DNA of 43,533 bases from Ignavibacterium sp. (GCA_020724775.1 DYGG01000002.1:62992-106524), one strand, 5' to 3'. Numbered from the stretch's first letter, positions 6,906-15,792 are shown. The notes: a model not told the origin generated them from the letters alone. Translations and numbers: made by a program.

Positions 6906-8762
6906 ATGGCAAAAATGAATCCGGAAGATATCAAGGTTATATTGGCAACTGACTGCGGCTCTACCACAACGAAGGCAATATTGATTGAAAAGCGCGACGG
7001 CGAATTTCGACTGATCGTTAGAGGTGAAGCGCCGACCACGGTGGAGGCCCCTTTTGAGGACGTTACCAAGGGTGTTTTGAATGCGGTAGGTGAAGTGGAG
7101 GAATTATCAGGGCGAAAACTTCTGGATGATGAAGGGAAAATAATTACGCCGACCGACGGAAATATCGGGACGGATATATATATATCGACCTCTTCCGCGG
7201 GCGGGGGACTTCAGATGATGGTTGCCGGGGTAGTGCGCTCGATGACCGCCGAGTCGGCGGAGCGAGCGGCGCTTGGGGCGGGGGCCATTGTAATGGATGT
7301 AATTGCCTCCAATGACAAACGTCTCCCCCACCAGCAGATTGAGCGAATCAGACATCTGCGACCCGACATGATTCTTTTGTCGGGAGGAATCGACGGTGGC
7401 ACGACCACTCACGTCGTAGAAATAGCGGAATTGATATCGGCGGCTGACCCGAAGCCTCGTTTAGGGAGCGGCTATCAACTGCCGGTAATCTATGCCGGCA
7501 ACAAAAATGCCACCGAGCCGGTCAAAGAGACCCTTGGTAAGAAAGTCGATTTGAAAACGGTCCCCAATATCAGGCCGGTGCTGGAGCGGGAGAATCTCGG
7601 TCCCGCGCGCGAAGAGATTCATGAACTGTTTATGGAGCATGTTATGGCCCAGGCGCCGGGGTATCGGAAACTGATGACCTGGACCGATGCGCCAATTATG
7701 CCGACCCCGGGGGCGGTCGGACTGATTATAAAGACTATCGCTGACATGGAAGGGATTGAAGCGGTCGGGGTGGATATCGGCGGCGCCACGACCGACGTAT
7801 TCTCGGTATTTCGTCCTGATGGAAAAGAAGGGATATTCAATCGGACGGTTTCGGCGAATCTGGGGATGAGTTATTCGATATCCAATGTTTTTGCCGAAGC
7901 GACTTTGCCCAAAGTGATGCGATGGGTTCCGTTCCATCTGGACGAGAGGGACCTTCGCAACCGCGTCAAGAACAAAATGATTCGCCCGACCACTATACCG
8001 CAATCGATGGAAGAACTGATTTTCGAGCAGGCGATTGCCAAAGAGGCGTTGCGACTGGCATTCATTCAGCACAAGAGTTTTGCCACGGTTCTAAAGGGAG
8101 TTCAGCAGCAGAGAACGATTGCCGACGCCTTTGAGCAGACGGCATCGGGGCAGACACTGGTCAATATGATGACACTTAATATCCTGGTCGGGTCGGGGGG
8201 AGTTCTTTCGCATGCCCCGAGGAGACATCAAGCTGCCATGATGCTAATAGATGCTTTCCTACCGGAAGGAGTCACAAGGCTGGCGGTCGATTCGATATTT
8301 ATGATGCCGCAGTTGGGGGTACTCTCCACGGTTCAGAAGCAGGCGGCGACGGAAGTATTCAACAAAGACTGCTTGATCCACCTGGGCTGCTGTGTAGCGC
8401 CGTCCGGTGAAGTCAAAAAACCGGGACCGCTTATGAACTATAATATTGCCCTGCCGGATGGAAAGGTTGAAGTGGGGACACTCGAATTTGGCATGATGAA
8501 ACTGATTCCTCTTGGCTTAGATGAAAAAGGGATTCCTCTGAGAGCAAAAGCGGAGTTGGAGCCATTGAGAGGCCTTGACCTGGGACATGGTAAAGGGAAT
8601 AAGATTGAGACTGAACTTACCGGCGGAGTTGTCGGTATCATTCTGGATGGCCGCGGCAGGCCCTATGTTCTTCCGGAAGATGACAAAATCAGAGTGGAAA
8701 AACTTCGCGAATGGATGCTGGAATTGAAGGTGTATCCTGAGGGAGCGCTGGCGCGTCAGTAG
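6906..8762 (+). CDS. glmL: GlmL/MutL-family protein (B12 mutase accessory type)
   Basis: 618 residues of the GlmL/MutL family, named for the gene linked to adenosylcobalamin-dependent glutamate mutase and relatives. ASKHA-type nucleotide-binding motifs are visible: DCGSTTTKAIL near residue 14 and DIGGATTDVFSVF around residue 290, plus LLSGGIDGGTTTH. Family members are thought to act as reactivating chaperones for B12 aminomutases; direct evidence is limited. No mutase subunit (GlmE, GlmS, OraE or similar) or B12-binding protein is in the window. The two genes after it follow in the same direction with gaps of 1 and 11 bases and appear to form an operon. Two ATGs (6906, 6915) are possible starts; neither has a strong Shine-Dalgarno. 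The symbol is by family only. Confidence 0.85.
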   Translation: MAKMNPEDIKVILATDCGSTTTKAILIEKRDGEFRLIVRGEAPTTVEAPFEDVTKGVLNAVGEVEELSGRKLLDDEGKIITPTDGNIGTDIYISTSSAGGGLQMMVAGVVRSMTAESAERAALGAGAIVMDVIASNDKRLPHQQIERIRHLRPDMILLSGGIDGGTTTHVVEIAELISAADPKPRLGSGYQLPVIYAGNKNATEPVKETLGKKVDLKTVPNIRPVLERENLGPAREEIHELFMEHVMAQAPGYRKLMTWTDAPIMPTPGAVGLIIKTIADMEGIEAVGVDIGGATTDVFSVFRPDGKEGIFNRTVSANLGMSYSISNVFAEATLPKVMRWVPFHLDERDLRNRVKNKMIRPTTIPQSMEELIFEQAIAKEALRLAFIQHKSFATVLKGVQQQRTIADAFEQTASGQTLVNMMTLNILVGSGGVLSHAPRRHQAAMMLIDAFLPEGVTRLAVDSIFMMPQLGVLSTVQKQAATEVFNKDCLIHLGCCVAPSGEVKKPGPLMNYNIALPDGKVEVGTLEFGMMKLIPLGLDEKGIPLRAKAELEPLRGLDLGHGKGNKIETELTGGVVGIILDGRGRPYVLPEDDKIRVEKLREWMLELKVYPEGALARQ

Positions 8763-8763
8763 A

Positions 8764-9576
8764 ATGAAAAATATTCTAATACTAAGAGCCTTCCTGGTGG
8801 TTGTAATGGCGTTGTTTGCCGTTTCGGTCATGGCGGGTGTTTTTGTGGATTGGCGGGGCGGTTTTCATGTCACATATCCTGATGATTGGCGAGTGGTGCC
8901 ATATTCCGAGGTAAGCAGTTTTCTGGAAGAGCAAGGGTTGGATGTCATCTCCATAGATTATGACGTTGTCCTTGCCGAAAAGGAAGCGCAGCCGTTCCAG
9001 AGCGGGGCCTATGTATTTGTGGCGCTGCACGAGACAGGCGCTTTGAGCGCCCGCCAGATTGACTCGGTGCTGAAGTCGGTGGCGGAAGTGCAGTTTCTGA
9101 GTATCAGTGAGGAGACTCTCGACGGCTCCACCAGTTTGACCAAGGACAAACTGATTTTCGACCGCAAGCGGCAGGCGGCGGCCTCGTACAGCAATATCAA
9201 AACGGCGACAACCGATAAGGCATATCTGGAAATTCGCAAATTTTATGAAAAAGGGGTGGCGCTATTTCTCTGTTATGCGCCGCAGGAGAGATTTAGTGAG
9301 GTGAAAGCGGTCTTTCTGAATCTCCTGGAGACATTTTCCACCAGAAATCTGAAAGAGATGGCTCCCAAGGAAGATCTGAAAATAGTTGACCCGGCGACCC
9401 GGGTGAGGTTGGCGTCACCGACGACAGAAACAGAACCGCCCGCGGCAGGCCAGGGAGAGGGTAAAGATAGCGGCAGCAAAAGCATTTACATAGTTATTCT
9501 GGCGATAATCATCGCCGGAACCGTTCTGGTAATCAGACTGAAGAAGAGAATTACTCAATCAGGTAGAGATAGATAA
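8764..9576 (+). CDS. Anchored envelope protein of unknown function
   Basis: 270 residues. A hydrophobic N-terminal segment (about 4-25) looks like a signal peptide or anchor. The body of about 160 residues begins with a YPDDWRVVPY motif reminiscent of PsbP-like or other 'YPxxW' extracytoplasmic domains. A Pro/Ser/Gly-rich linker (about 215-238) leads to a second transmembrane helix (IVILAIIIAGTVLVIRL) and a short basic tail, placing the C-terminus in the cytoplasm. The start is one base after the glmL stop, so translation is probably coupled. I do not recognise a named family. Confidence 0.75.
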   Translation: MKNILILRAFLVVVMALFAVSVMAGVFVDWRGGFHVTYPDDWRVVPYSEVSSFLEEQGLDVISIDYDVVLAEKEAQPFQSGAYVFVALHETGALSARQIDSVLKSVAEVQFLSISEETLDGSTSLTKDKLIFDRKRQAAASYSNIKTATTDKAYLEIRKFYEKGVALFLCYAPQERFSEVKAVFLNLLETFSTRNLKEMAPKEDLKIVDPATRVRLASPTTETEPPAAGQGEGKDSGSKSIYIVILAIIIAGTVLVIRLKKRITQSGRDR

Positions 9577-9587
9577 GAGGCAAATAA

Positions 9588-10715
9588 ATGGGACATGCAT
9601 ATACCCCCGGTCTAAAAGTAACCGATAAAATTTTGATCACCAAGAATCGGATTCTTCCCTTGAAGGGGGAAGTAATAGTTAAGAAGGGCGATAAGGTGAA
9701 GCCGGATGATATAGTTGCCCGGACACACCTTCCCGGTACGGTGGAGCCGCTCAATGTCGCCAATATTCTGGGTCTTCCTCCGGAAGATATTAATGATGCC
9801 ATGCTGAAGAAGCAGGGGGAAGCGGTTAAAGAAGGGGAAGTTATTGCGCGGACGAAATCGTTTTTCGGCCTGTTCAAATCGGAATGCACCGCCAAGATTA
9901 CCGGTACCATTGAGTCAATTTCTCATATAACGGGGCAGGTGCTTTTGAGAGGAGAGCCGATACCGGTCACGGTAAAGGCGTATATTGACGGCGAAGTGGT
10001 GGAGATTTTTGAAAGAGAGGGGGTGGCGGTTGCCACCTGGTGCTCATTTATCCAGGGGATATTCGGAATCGGCGGCGAAACCCACGGTGATATCAAAGTA
10101 GTCGTTCCGGACAACAGTACGATATTGACCGGTAAAGAAATAGGACCCGAATGCAAAGGGAAAGTTGTCGTGGGCGGTTCGATGGTCACCGCTGATGCCA
10201 TCAAGAAGGCGGCAAAGGTCGGAGCGGCCGGGATTGTGGTGGGAGGATTTGACGACAAAGACTTGAGAGACTTTCTGGGGTACGACCTGGGAGTTGCCAT
10301 CACCGGCTCGGAAGATGTAGGAATTACTCTAATTGTGACCGAAGGTTTTGGACAGATAAATATGGCGCAAAAAACTTTTGACCTGCTGAAATCCAAGGAA
10401 GGGCAGCGGGCATGCATCAACGGCGCTACTCAGATTAGAGCCGGCGTTATCAGACCGGAGGTAATCATTCCCTTCCCGGCCGATATTCATGCCAGGCAGG
10501 ATGCCGGCGACTATCGTGAGCAGGGGTTGAGAGTAGGGTCACCGGTCCGGGTCATCAGACATCCCCATTTCGGCAAACTGGGAGTGGTGACTGACCTTCC
10601 GCCGCAACTTCTGGAACTGGAATCCGGTTCCAGCGCCCGTATTCTGGAAGTGCAGTTTAAGGACGGAACCAAGTCGATAGTGCCGCGCGCAAACGTAGAG
10701 ATGCTCGAATCGTAA
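9588..10715 (+). CDS. Conserved protein with N-terminal barrel-sandwich (RnfC-like) and C-terminal KOW-like segments
   Basis: 375 residues, soluble. The N-terminal third has two biotinyl/lipoyl-like stretches (LKGEVIVKKGDKVKPDDIVAR and ITGTIESIS...GQVLLRG) similar to the RnfC barrel-sandwich hybrid. The middle has Gly/Val-rich repeats, including GAAGIVVGGFDD and GVAITGSEDVGITLIVTEGFG. The C-terminus has a KOW-like segment (RVIRHPHFGKLGVVTDL). It starts 11 bases after the membrane protein and ends the operon before a strong terminator. Its linkage to GlmL suggests a shared process, but I cannot assign a reaction. Confidence 0.8.
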   Translation: MGHAYTPGLKVTDKILITKNRILPLKGEVIVKKGDKVKPDDIVARTHLPGTVEPLNVANILGLPPEDINDAMLKKQGEAVKEGEVIARTKSFFGLFKSECTAKITGTIESISHITGQVLLRGEPIPVTVKAYIDGEVVEIFEREGVAVATWCSFIQGIFGIGGETHGDIKVVVPDNSTILTGKEIGPECKGKVVVGGSMVTADAIKKAAKVGAAGIVVGGFDDKDLRDFLGYDLGVAITGSEDVGITLIVTEGFGQINMAQKTFDLLKSKEGQRACINGATQIRAGVIRPEVIIPFPADIHARQDAGDYREQGLRVGSPVRVIRHPHFGKLGVVTDLPPQLLELESGSSARILEVQFKDGTKSIVPRANVEMLES

Positions 10716-10732
10716 GCGCAGCAACTCTTATT

Positions 10733-10769
10733 AAAAAAACAGAGGTCCCGGGGTCGCGGGACCTTTTTA
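10733..10769. terminator. Bidirectional intrinsic terminator
   Basis: A perfect 8-bp stem, AGGTCCCG (10743-10750) and CGGGACCT (10757-10764), with a 6-nt loop. T residues follow on the plus side (10764-10768), and an A run at 10733-10739 gives T residues on the minus side. It sits between two convergent genes and can serve both. Confidence 0.88.
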
Positions 10770-10810
10770 TTTATATCGCAGCCAGACCAGATTTCACTTT
10801 TGCAACGATA

Positions 10811-11038
10811 TCAATGTCCGGAATGACCGGCGGTGTCGGCACCTGTCCCGCCGGTGGTATCGACGGTAACGGTTGAGTCGGTGACGATAGCAGTGTCAGC
10901 GGTAACGGGAGCGGTCTCGGTCGCTTTTTCCGTCACAGCGGAAGGGGTGTCGGCTTCAGGTTTTTCCGACTTACCGCACCCGGCCAAAACCAAGATCAAA
11001 AGCAGGCCGGCCAGCAGAATGATTGACATTCTTTTCAT
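10811..11038 (-). CDS. Small lipoprotein with a Thr/Ala-rich tail
   Basis: 75 residues from the ATG at 11038, chosen because AAAGGAG lies five to six bases upstream; an in-frame ATG 12 codons earlier lacks such a site. MKRMSIILLAGLLLILVLAGC is a classic type II signal peptide with lipobox LAGC. The mature part is Glu/Thr/Ala/Asp-rich, with repeated TADT/TDST-type units and a His-containing end (GHSGH). It is probably a surface or periplasmic lipoprotein of low complexity; function unknown. It is transcribed alone from its own promoter, divergent from the tol operon. Confidence 0.75.
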   Translation of the reverse strand: MKRMSIILLAGLLLILVLAGCGKSEKPEADTPSAVTEKATETAPVTADTAIVTDSTVTVDTTGGTGADTAGHSGH

Positions 11039-11084
11039 TGAGAACTCCTTTCCTTTGTATCCCTCCGATTTCATCTCAAACTCA

Positions 11085-11111
11085 TCTATAATATTTGAGA
11101 CTCATTGTCAA
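11085..11111 (-). promoter_or_regulatory. Predicted promoter of the small lipoprotein gene
   Basis: On the minus strand, a perfect TTGACA (plus 11106-11111) is followed after 15-16 bp by TATAGA/ATAGAT (about 11085-11090), roughly 45 bases upstream of the start codon. Confidence 0.45.
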
Positions 11112-11149
11112 GCAAAAGATGCCTTTAGGGGACGGGGAATTTGTTTTTA

Positions 11150-11178
11150 TTGACTCAAACTGTTTGTGGGCATATTAT
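11150..11178 (+). promoter_or_regulatory. Predicted sigma70-type promoter of the tol operon
   Basis: TTGACT (11150-11155), a 17-bp spacer and TATTAT (11173-11178): ideal spacing and one mismatch in each box. It predicts a leader of about 70 nt before tolQ and is divergent from the small lipoprotein promoter. Confidence 0.7.
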
Positions 11179-11256
11179 TGCTGGGGAATTCCGGAGAGTC
11201 CGGTTAAGGCGAGCATTATAAACCTTTTACACGCTTGGAGCGTAAAAAAGTAAAGT

Positions 11257-11976
11257 ATGACAACGGAATTGGTACTTCCATTCAGCATATTTTCCGGCGG
11301 TGTCTGGCAGATTATCGGTCAATCGAGTCTGTTTGGGCTGATAATATTATTCATATTGATAGTTTTTTCGCTGGTTTCCTGGGCGATAATGTTTAACAAG
11401 TGGCGGCTGTATAAGAAAGTTGATGCGCAGAATGAGATATTCTTGAGTTCATTTCGGCGCACCAGGAAATTTACGGAAGCCCTGGGACAGGCGAACACAT
11501 TGCGCCTCTCCCCGCTCTCGGCGCTGTTTCTTGCCGGTTATAACGAGATAAAGGATATCTTTGAACGGCGCAGCGGGGGAAATCCATCGAGCGTGCCGGC
11601 CAACCTTAGCAACGACGACCTGGAAATAGTACGTATGACCCTGGAGCGGGCGACGGCTGAGGAAGTGGGGAATCTGGAGAAACATGTGGTTTTCCTGGCA
11701 ACGACCGCCAATGCATCACCCTTTCTGGGACTTCTGGGAACGGTGGTCGGAGTTATGGATGCCTTCTGGTCAATAGGTGAACGCGGTTCGGCGTCACTTG
11801 CGGTAGTCGCCCCAGGCATAGCGGAAGCGCTTCTGGCGACAATTGTAGGACTGGGAGCGGCAATTCCTGCGGTTATAGGGTATAATTGGGCGAATAACAA
11901 ATTGAAATTCTATTTTGACAAAGCCGCCAACTTTTCGCTGGAATTTCAGGCACGAATCAAAAAGGACCTGTCATGA
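11257..11976 (+). CDS. tolQ: TolQ, proton-channel subunit of the Tol-Pal motor
   Basis: 239 residues with the MotA/TolQ/ExbB layout: one N-terminal transmembrane helix (about 24-45), a long cytoplasmic loop, and two C-terminal helices including SPFLGLLGTVVGVMDAF and GIAEALLATIVGLGAAIPAVIGYNW. The conserved Gly/Thr pattern of the channel helices is present. With TolR it forms the inner-membrane stator that uses the proton gradient to drive TolA and outer-membrane constriction at division. It is first in the operon, and its stop overlaps the tolR start by four bases. The ExbB assignment is less likely because tolB, pal and cpoB follow. Confidence 0.93.
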   Translation: MTTELVLPFSIFSGGVWQIIGQSSLFGLIILFILIVFSLVSWAIMFNKWRLYKKVDAQNEIFLSSFRRTRKFTEALGQANTLRLSPLSALFLAGYNEIKDIFERRSGGNPSSVPANLSNDDLEIVRMTLERATAEEVGNLEKHVVFLATTANASPFLGLLGTVVGVMDAFWSIGERGSASLAVVAPGIAEALLATIVGLGAAIPAVIGYNWANNKLKFYFDKAANFSLEFQARIKKDLS

Positions 11977-12395
11977 ACAAGAAGCGGGAATATCGCGCCC
12001 TGGCGGAGATAAATGTCACCAATTTAGTCGATGTGGTGCTGGTGCTTCTGATAATTTTCATGATATCGGCGCCGTTGCTTCAGTCCGGCATAGAGGTTGA
12101 CCTGCCTAAGACCAAAACCGCGGCACTGGATGAGCAAGCCGAAGGAGTAGTGCTAACGATAGACCGCAAGGGGGGAATTTTTGTCAATGACGTCTGGACC
12201 AGGCTGGAAAATTTCGAGAGTGGCGTAGATAAGGAATTGAAAAAGGCGAATCGCTCATCGGTCTTCCTTCGAGCCGATTCCCTGGTGCCGTATGGCGTAG
12301 TCGTAGAGGTAATAGGTCGCCTGAAAACTATGGGGATAGAAGAACTGGGACTAATTACCGGTAAAGAAGAAAACAACCAGCCGAAAAAGAAATGA
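11973..12395 (+). CDS. tolR: TolR, Tol-Pal motor subunit
   Basis: 140 residues of the ExbD/TolR family: a short cytoplasmic N-terminus, one transmembrane helix (about 17-37) with the essential proton-carrying Asp (Asp20 in NLVDVVLVLLIIFM), and a periplasmic domain. The length is normal. It overlaps tolQ and the next gene by four bases each (ATGA), implying coupled translation and fixed stoichiometry. Confidence 0.94.
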   Translation: MNKKREYRALAEINVTNLVDVVLVLLIIFMISAPLLQSGIEVDLPKTKTAALDEQAEGVVLTIDRKGGIFVNDVWTRLENFESGVDKELKKANRSSVFLRADSLVPYGVVVEVIGRLKTMGIEELGLITGKEENNQPKKK

Positions 12396-13081
12396 GACAG
12401 GATTTTCTCTTATCCATATTGATTCACCTGGTGGTAGTTCTGGCGATGGTGGTGGCGGCGCCGTTCAAGCCGCAGATCAGGACCGATTTAGGTGATGTAA
12501 TCAAAGTCAATTTGGCATCGTTTCCTGCGTCACTGCAGTCGTCACCGACGCTCCCCTCTCTCGGCGCCGGCATAATGGAAGATGAGCCGATAGCGGCGAT
12601 CCTGGAGCCGGCGACGGTGAAAAAAGCGAAACCGATCGACAAACCGAAGCCGAAACCTAAGAAGAAAGAAACGAAGCCAAAGCCGCAGGCTAAAAACAAT
12701 GATTCGACCAAAGCCGGCAGCCCGGCCGGTCAGAAAGATGTCAGCGACAATCTGGGCGCCGGTTCCCGCTTTGGCGGGGCGTCGATAGACAATGCCTCTT
12801 TTGATTACCCATACTGGTTTGTTCAAGCCTTTTCCAAAATTGAGCGGAATTGGAGCAATCCGGTATATGCCAACCAGCCGTTAGCCTGCATAATCTATTT
12901 CCAGGTAATTCGTTCGGGAAGAATTATAAAGTTAGAGATAGAGCAGTCGTCAGGATTTGACGCCTATGACCGGGCTTGCGAGAGGGCCGTCAAAATGGCG
13001 GAACCTCTCCCCCCGCTTCCGAAAGAGTTCACTGACGAGATAATCGGCATTCACCTTGAATTTCCCTATTCGCCGCAATGA
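12392..13081 (+). CDS. TolA/TonB-like periplasmic linker protein
   Basis: 229 residues: an N-terminal transmembrane anchor (LLSILIHLVVVLAMVVAAPF), a Lys/Pro-rich linker (KPKPKPKKKETKPKPQ, about 86-105) and a C-terminal TonB_C-type domain (about 140-229). By position it plays the TolA role, spanning the periplasm from TolQR to TolB/Pal. It lacks the long helical domain II of E. coli TolA, so the linker is short and TonB-like. This is common outside Proteobacteria. Confidence 0.88.
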   Translation: MRQDFLLSILIHLVVVLAMVVAAPFKPQIRTDLGDVIKVNLASFPASLQSSPTLPSLGAGIMEDEPIAAILEPATVKKAKPIDKPKPKPKKKETKPKPQAKNNDSTKAGSPAGQKDVSDNLGAGSRFGGASIDNASFDYPYWFVQAFSKIERNWSNPVYANQPLACIIYFQVIRSGRIIKLEIEQSSGFDAYDRACERAVKMAEPLPPLPKEFTDEIIGIHLEFPYSPQ

Positions 13082-14388
13082 GCATCAGAACATCAGTACA
13101 ATTAATCTTCATTCTGGGGCTGATTAATTTCCTTTCCTTTGGCCAGACAGTGCGCGATGTGCGCGGACGGCTGGGCGAAAAATCGACTTTCGAACCGACC
13201 AAGATTTCGGTGGAAGAAGTGCGCTACGTGGGGATTAATTATATCACCTCCAATGATTCGATAATAATGAATAACTGCGCCGAGATTCTGCGCAACGACC
13301 TCGATTTCTCGCCCTTTTTTGAAGTTGTATTTCTTGATTCGTTTTTTATGCGGCATATGGAACTTCAGGAGATGACTCTTCTGGGGTGGTCCTGGATGGG
13401 CTCGGCGTATGTGGTCAAACTGGATGCCGAGTTTCCGCACAATAACATTCGATTGCGCTATTATCTATATGCGACCGATTCTCAAAGGGAAATCCGCAAA
13501 GAGCGGTTCGAAAGCGATAAGAATGACTACCGGGCTCTGGTGCACGAGATGGCCAACGATATATATAAAGCGTTGACCGGCGACGAGGGAGTTTATCGGA
13601 CAAAGATTGGTTACGTTAAACAGGTGGGAAAAGTCAAGGAGATATTCATGGCTGACTTCGACGGCTATAACGAGCGACAACTGACCAACAACGGCTCGAT
13701 TAATTTATCTCCGGCGTTTTCACCTGACGGGGAGTTTATCTATTTCACCAGTTATATGGACGACAATCCCAAGATGTATATGCTGACGGTGAAAACGAAC
13801 GCGGTGAACCTGGTTTCGAGTTATCCCGGTATAAATGCGGCGCCGGCAATATCGCCTGACGGCAAATATATCGCCTGCGTCCTGGCCGATGAAGGGAATT
13901 CGGAGATATACCTGATGGACCGTAAAGGGAAAATCGTGAAACGTCTGACATATTCCTGGGCCATTGAGTCATCGCCGACCTGGTCGCCGGACGGCAAAGA
14001 GATAGCCTTTACGTCGGATCGAACCGGCTCGCCGCAGATTTATCTGATGGATGCCGAGGGACTAAATGTGAGGCGATTGACATATGAAGGTAAGTACAAC
14101 GATTCGCCCTGCTGGTCGCCCCGCGGCGACCGAATAGTCTATGTTATGAGAGACAGAGTTTTTAAGATTTGCTCGATAGATATTACTGGAAAAGATTATA
14201 GGATTCTGGCAGATTTAGGGGATAATGAGAACCCCCGCTTTTCGCCGGATGGGAATCATATTATTTTTTCATCAGACCGGTTGGGACCGCGCGAAATATT
14301 CACCATGGATGTTTTTGGGCACAACCAGAAACGGATTACCTTTAAAGGGGGCTGCTCCAACCCGGCCTGGTCGCCGATGCGGCGCTAA
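13078..14388 (+). CDS. tolB: TolB, periplasmic beta-propeller
   Basis: 436 residues with a cleavable signal peptide (to about residue 23), an N-terminal TolB_N domain (about 30-175) and a six-bladed PD40/WD40-like propeller marked by repeats of the type FSPDGxxIxFxS and IYLMDAEG. TolB binds Pal and shuttles between Pal and TolA. The start overlaps the upstream gene by four bases. The operon appears to end here; pal has its own promoter in the 130-base gap that follows. Confidence 0.94.
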   Translation: MSIRTSVQLIFILGLINFLSFGQTVRDVRGRLGEKSTFEPTKISVEEVRYVGINYITSNDSIIMNNCAEILRNDLDFSPFFEVVFLDSFFMRHMELQEMTLLGWSWMGSAYVVKLDAEFPHNNIRLRYYLYATDSQREIRKERFESDKNDYRALVHEMANDIYKALTGDEGVYRTKIGYVKQVGKVKEIFMADFDGYNERQLTNNGSINLSPAFSPDGEFIYFTSYMDDNPKMYMLTVKTNAVNLVSSYPGINAAPAISPDGKYIACVLADEGNSEIYLMDRKGKIVKRLTYSWAIESSPTWSPDGKEIAFTSDRTGSPQIYLMDAEGLNVRRLTYEGKYNDSPCWSPRGDRIVYVMRDRVFKICSIDITGKDYRILADLGDNENPRFSPDGNHIIFSSDRLGPREIFTMDVFGHNQKRITFKGGCSNPAWSPMRR

Positions 14389-14444
14389 GGATTGCGCTTT
14401 CAAGAAGTTATGACATTTTTTTTAAATGATTCAGCCGTTTTTTG

Positions 14445-14473
14445 TTGACCCGCAGTTTGTATTTGCTTAAAAT
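14445..14473 (+). promoter_or_regulatory. Predicted promoter of pal-cpoB
   Basis: TTGACC (14445-14450), a 17-bp spacer and TAAAAT (14468-14473), about 50 bases before the pal start codon. This would allow pal and cpoB to be expressed apart from tolQRAB. Confidence 0.65.
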
Positions 14474-14521
14474 TGGTGATATACCAGAGAAGTTCTGTAA
14501 AATTAATTTAAGGAGGATGTG

Positions 14522-15031
14522 ATGAAGAGGTTTTTGATTTTGTCGCTTGCACTGCTCACCATTATGTGGGTAGCCGGTTGTGGAAAAAAGAAACAGCCTG
14601 TGGTTGAAACACCGCCGCCGGTAGAGCAACCGAAACAGCCGGAACCGACCAAGCCGGAGCCGACCCCGGAACCGGAAGTAAAGAAGGTAACGGAATCTGA
14701 TTTCAGAATAGTCTATTTTGATTTTGATAAGTACAATCTTGTAGATTCGGCGAAGCGGGCGCTGGATTATAATGCCCAGATATTGAAAGACAATCCCAGC
14801 CTGATGATTCGCATTGAAGGTCATTGTGACGAGAGAGGTACAATTGAGTACAACCTGTCCCTGGGCGAAAAGAGAGCGGCTTCGGCTAAGAAATATCTGG
14901 CCGACTTAGGCATCGACCCGGGGCGGCTTCAGACGATAAGTTACGGTAAGGAAAGACCAGCGGTCGCAGGGAGCAATGAAGCGGCCTGGGCAAAGAATCG
15001 CCGTGACGAATTTAAGATAATTTCGCAGTAG
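14522..15031 (+). CDS. pal: Pal, peptidoglycan-associated lipoprotein
   Basis: 169 residues from ATG 14522. A GTG one codon earlier is too close to the AGGAGG at 14511-14516, whereas the ATG is five bases away. There is a type II signal peptide with lipobox VAGC, a Pro/Glu/Lys-rich linker (about 25-55) and an OmpA-type peptidoglycan-binding domain (about 62-168) with the diagnostic IEGHCDERGTIEYNLSLGEKRA segment. It anchors the outer membrane to the cell wall and is the endpoint of the Tol system. Confidence 0.95.
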   Translation: MKRFLILSLALLTIMWVAGCGKKKQPVVETPPPVEQPKQPEPTKPEPTPEPEVKKVTESDFRIVYFDFDKYNLVDSAKRALDYNAQILKDNPSLMIRIEGHCDERGTIEYNLSLGEKRAASAKKYLADLGIDPGRLQTISYGKERPAVAGSNEAAWAKNRRDEFKIISQ

Positions 15032-15045
15032 CGATATTTTCCGGG

Positions 15046-15792
15046 ATGAAGCAGTTAAGATTCATAATTGCCGCCGCCGTAATGACGGCGGCATTGGTAA
15101 TGGTTTCCGGCTGCGCCATGAAATGGGATGTAGCGCGTTTGGAATCAAAGCTCGATTCCCTTCAGGTGGAGCAGCGTCAGATGATGATGACGACTATGCG
15201 CCTGGATTCGCTTCTGAATTCGGAATCGGAGGCGTCACTGAAATTGCGGGCAGAGATTCGCAGTTCGCTGACGGACTTAACCGAGCAGGTGCGAATTATG
15301 CAGGCGACCATGAATGACCTTCAGGATCGAGTTCGACTTATTGGCGGGAGGGGGACCGTTCCGGTGACACCGCCGGTCGGGGCCGATACCGGCGCCGCGG
15401 CGGCCGCCACCCCGAGTGTGGACTGCCAGACCCTGTACGACGATTCCTTTGTAAACATACGGCGCGAGAAGTATGAAGACGCGATACGGGGATTCAACGA
15501 TTTTCTGAAGTACTGCGGGATACATGAGGCGGCGGCTGATGCCCGTTTCTGGATTGGGGAAGCGTACTATTCAATGGAGAATTACAAGGAAGCAATCGCC
15601 CAGTTTGAGATGCTGATAAAGGATTATCCTAAATCGGTGAAGCGGGCGGGGGCGATGTATAAGATGGCGCGCTCTCATGAAGAACTGGGACAAAAGAACG
15701 AAGCGAAGAAGAATTTCGAGAAACTCATAGACGAATTTCCCAATACTCTGGAAGCGTCCCAAGCGAAGCAGAAATTGAAGGATTTAAAATGA
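15046..15792 (+). CDS. cpoB: CpoB/YbgF-type coiled-coil TPR protein, predicted lipoprotein
   Basis: 248 residues: a signal sequence with lipobox VSGC (Cys at about 23), a coiled coil (about 28-90) rich in heptad-like Leu/Met, a Pro/Ala linker, and three TPR-like repeats (about 128-248) as in YbgF/CpoB. CpoB coordinates outer-membrane constriction with peptidoglycan synthesis, and last position in the tol-pal locus is typical. The lipobox is a difference from the soluble periplasmic E. coli protein. The stop overlaps the next start by four bases. Confidence 0.9.
   Translation: MKQLRFIIAAAVMTAALVMVSGCAMKWDVARLESKLDSLQVEQRQMMMTTMRLDSLLNSESEASLKLRAEIRSSLTDLTEQVRIMQATMNDLQDRVRLIGGRGTVPVTPPVGADTGAAAAATPSVDCQTLYDDSFVNIRREKYEDAIRGFNDFLKYCGIHEAAADARFWIGEAYYSMENYKEAIAQFEMLIKDYPKSVKRAGAMYKMARSHEELGQKNEAKKNFEKLIDEFPNTLEASQAKQKLKDLK

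Noticed and set aside
7461-8072. 203-codon frame opposite glmL
   Set aside because: It lies entirely antisense to a well-supported gene, is rich in Arg/His/Asn as expected of a shadow frame, and has no family pattern. The same applies to the 230-codon frame opposite dusB (32253-32945) and others.
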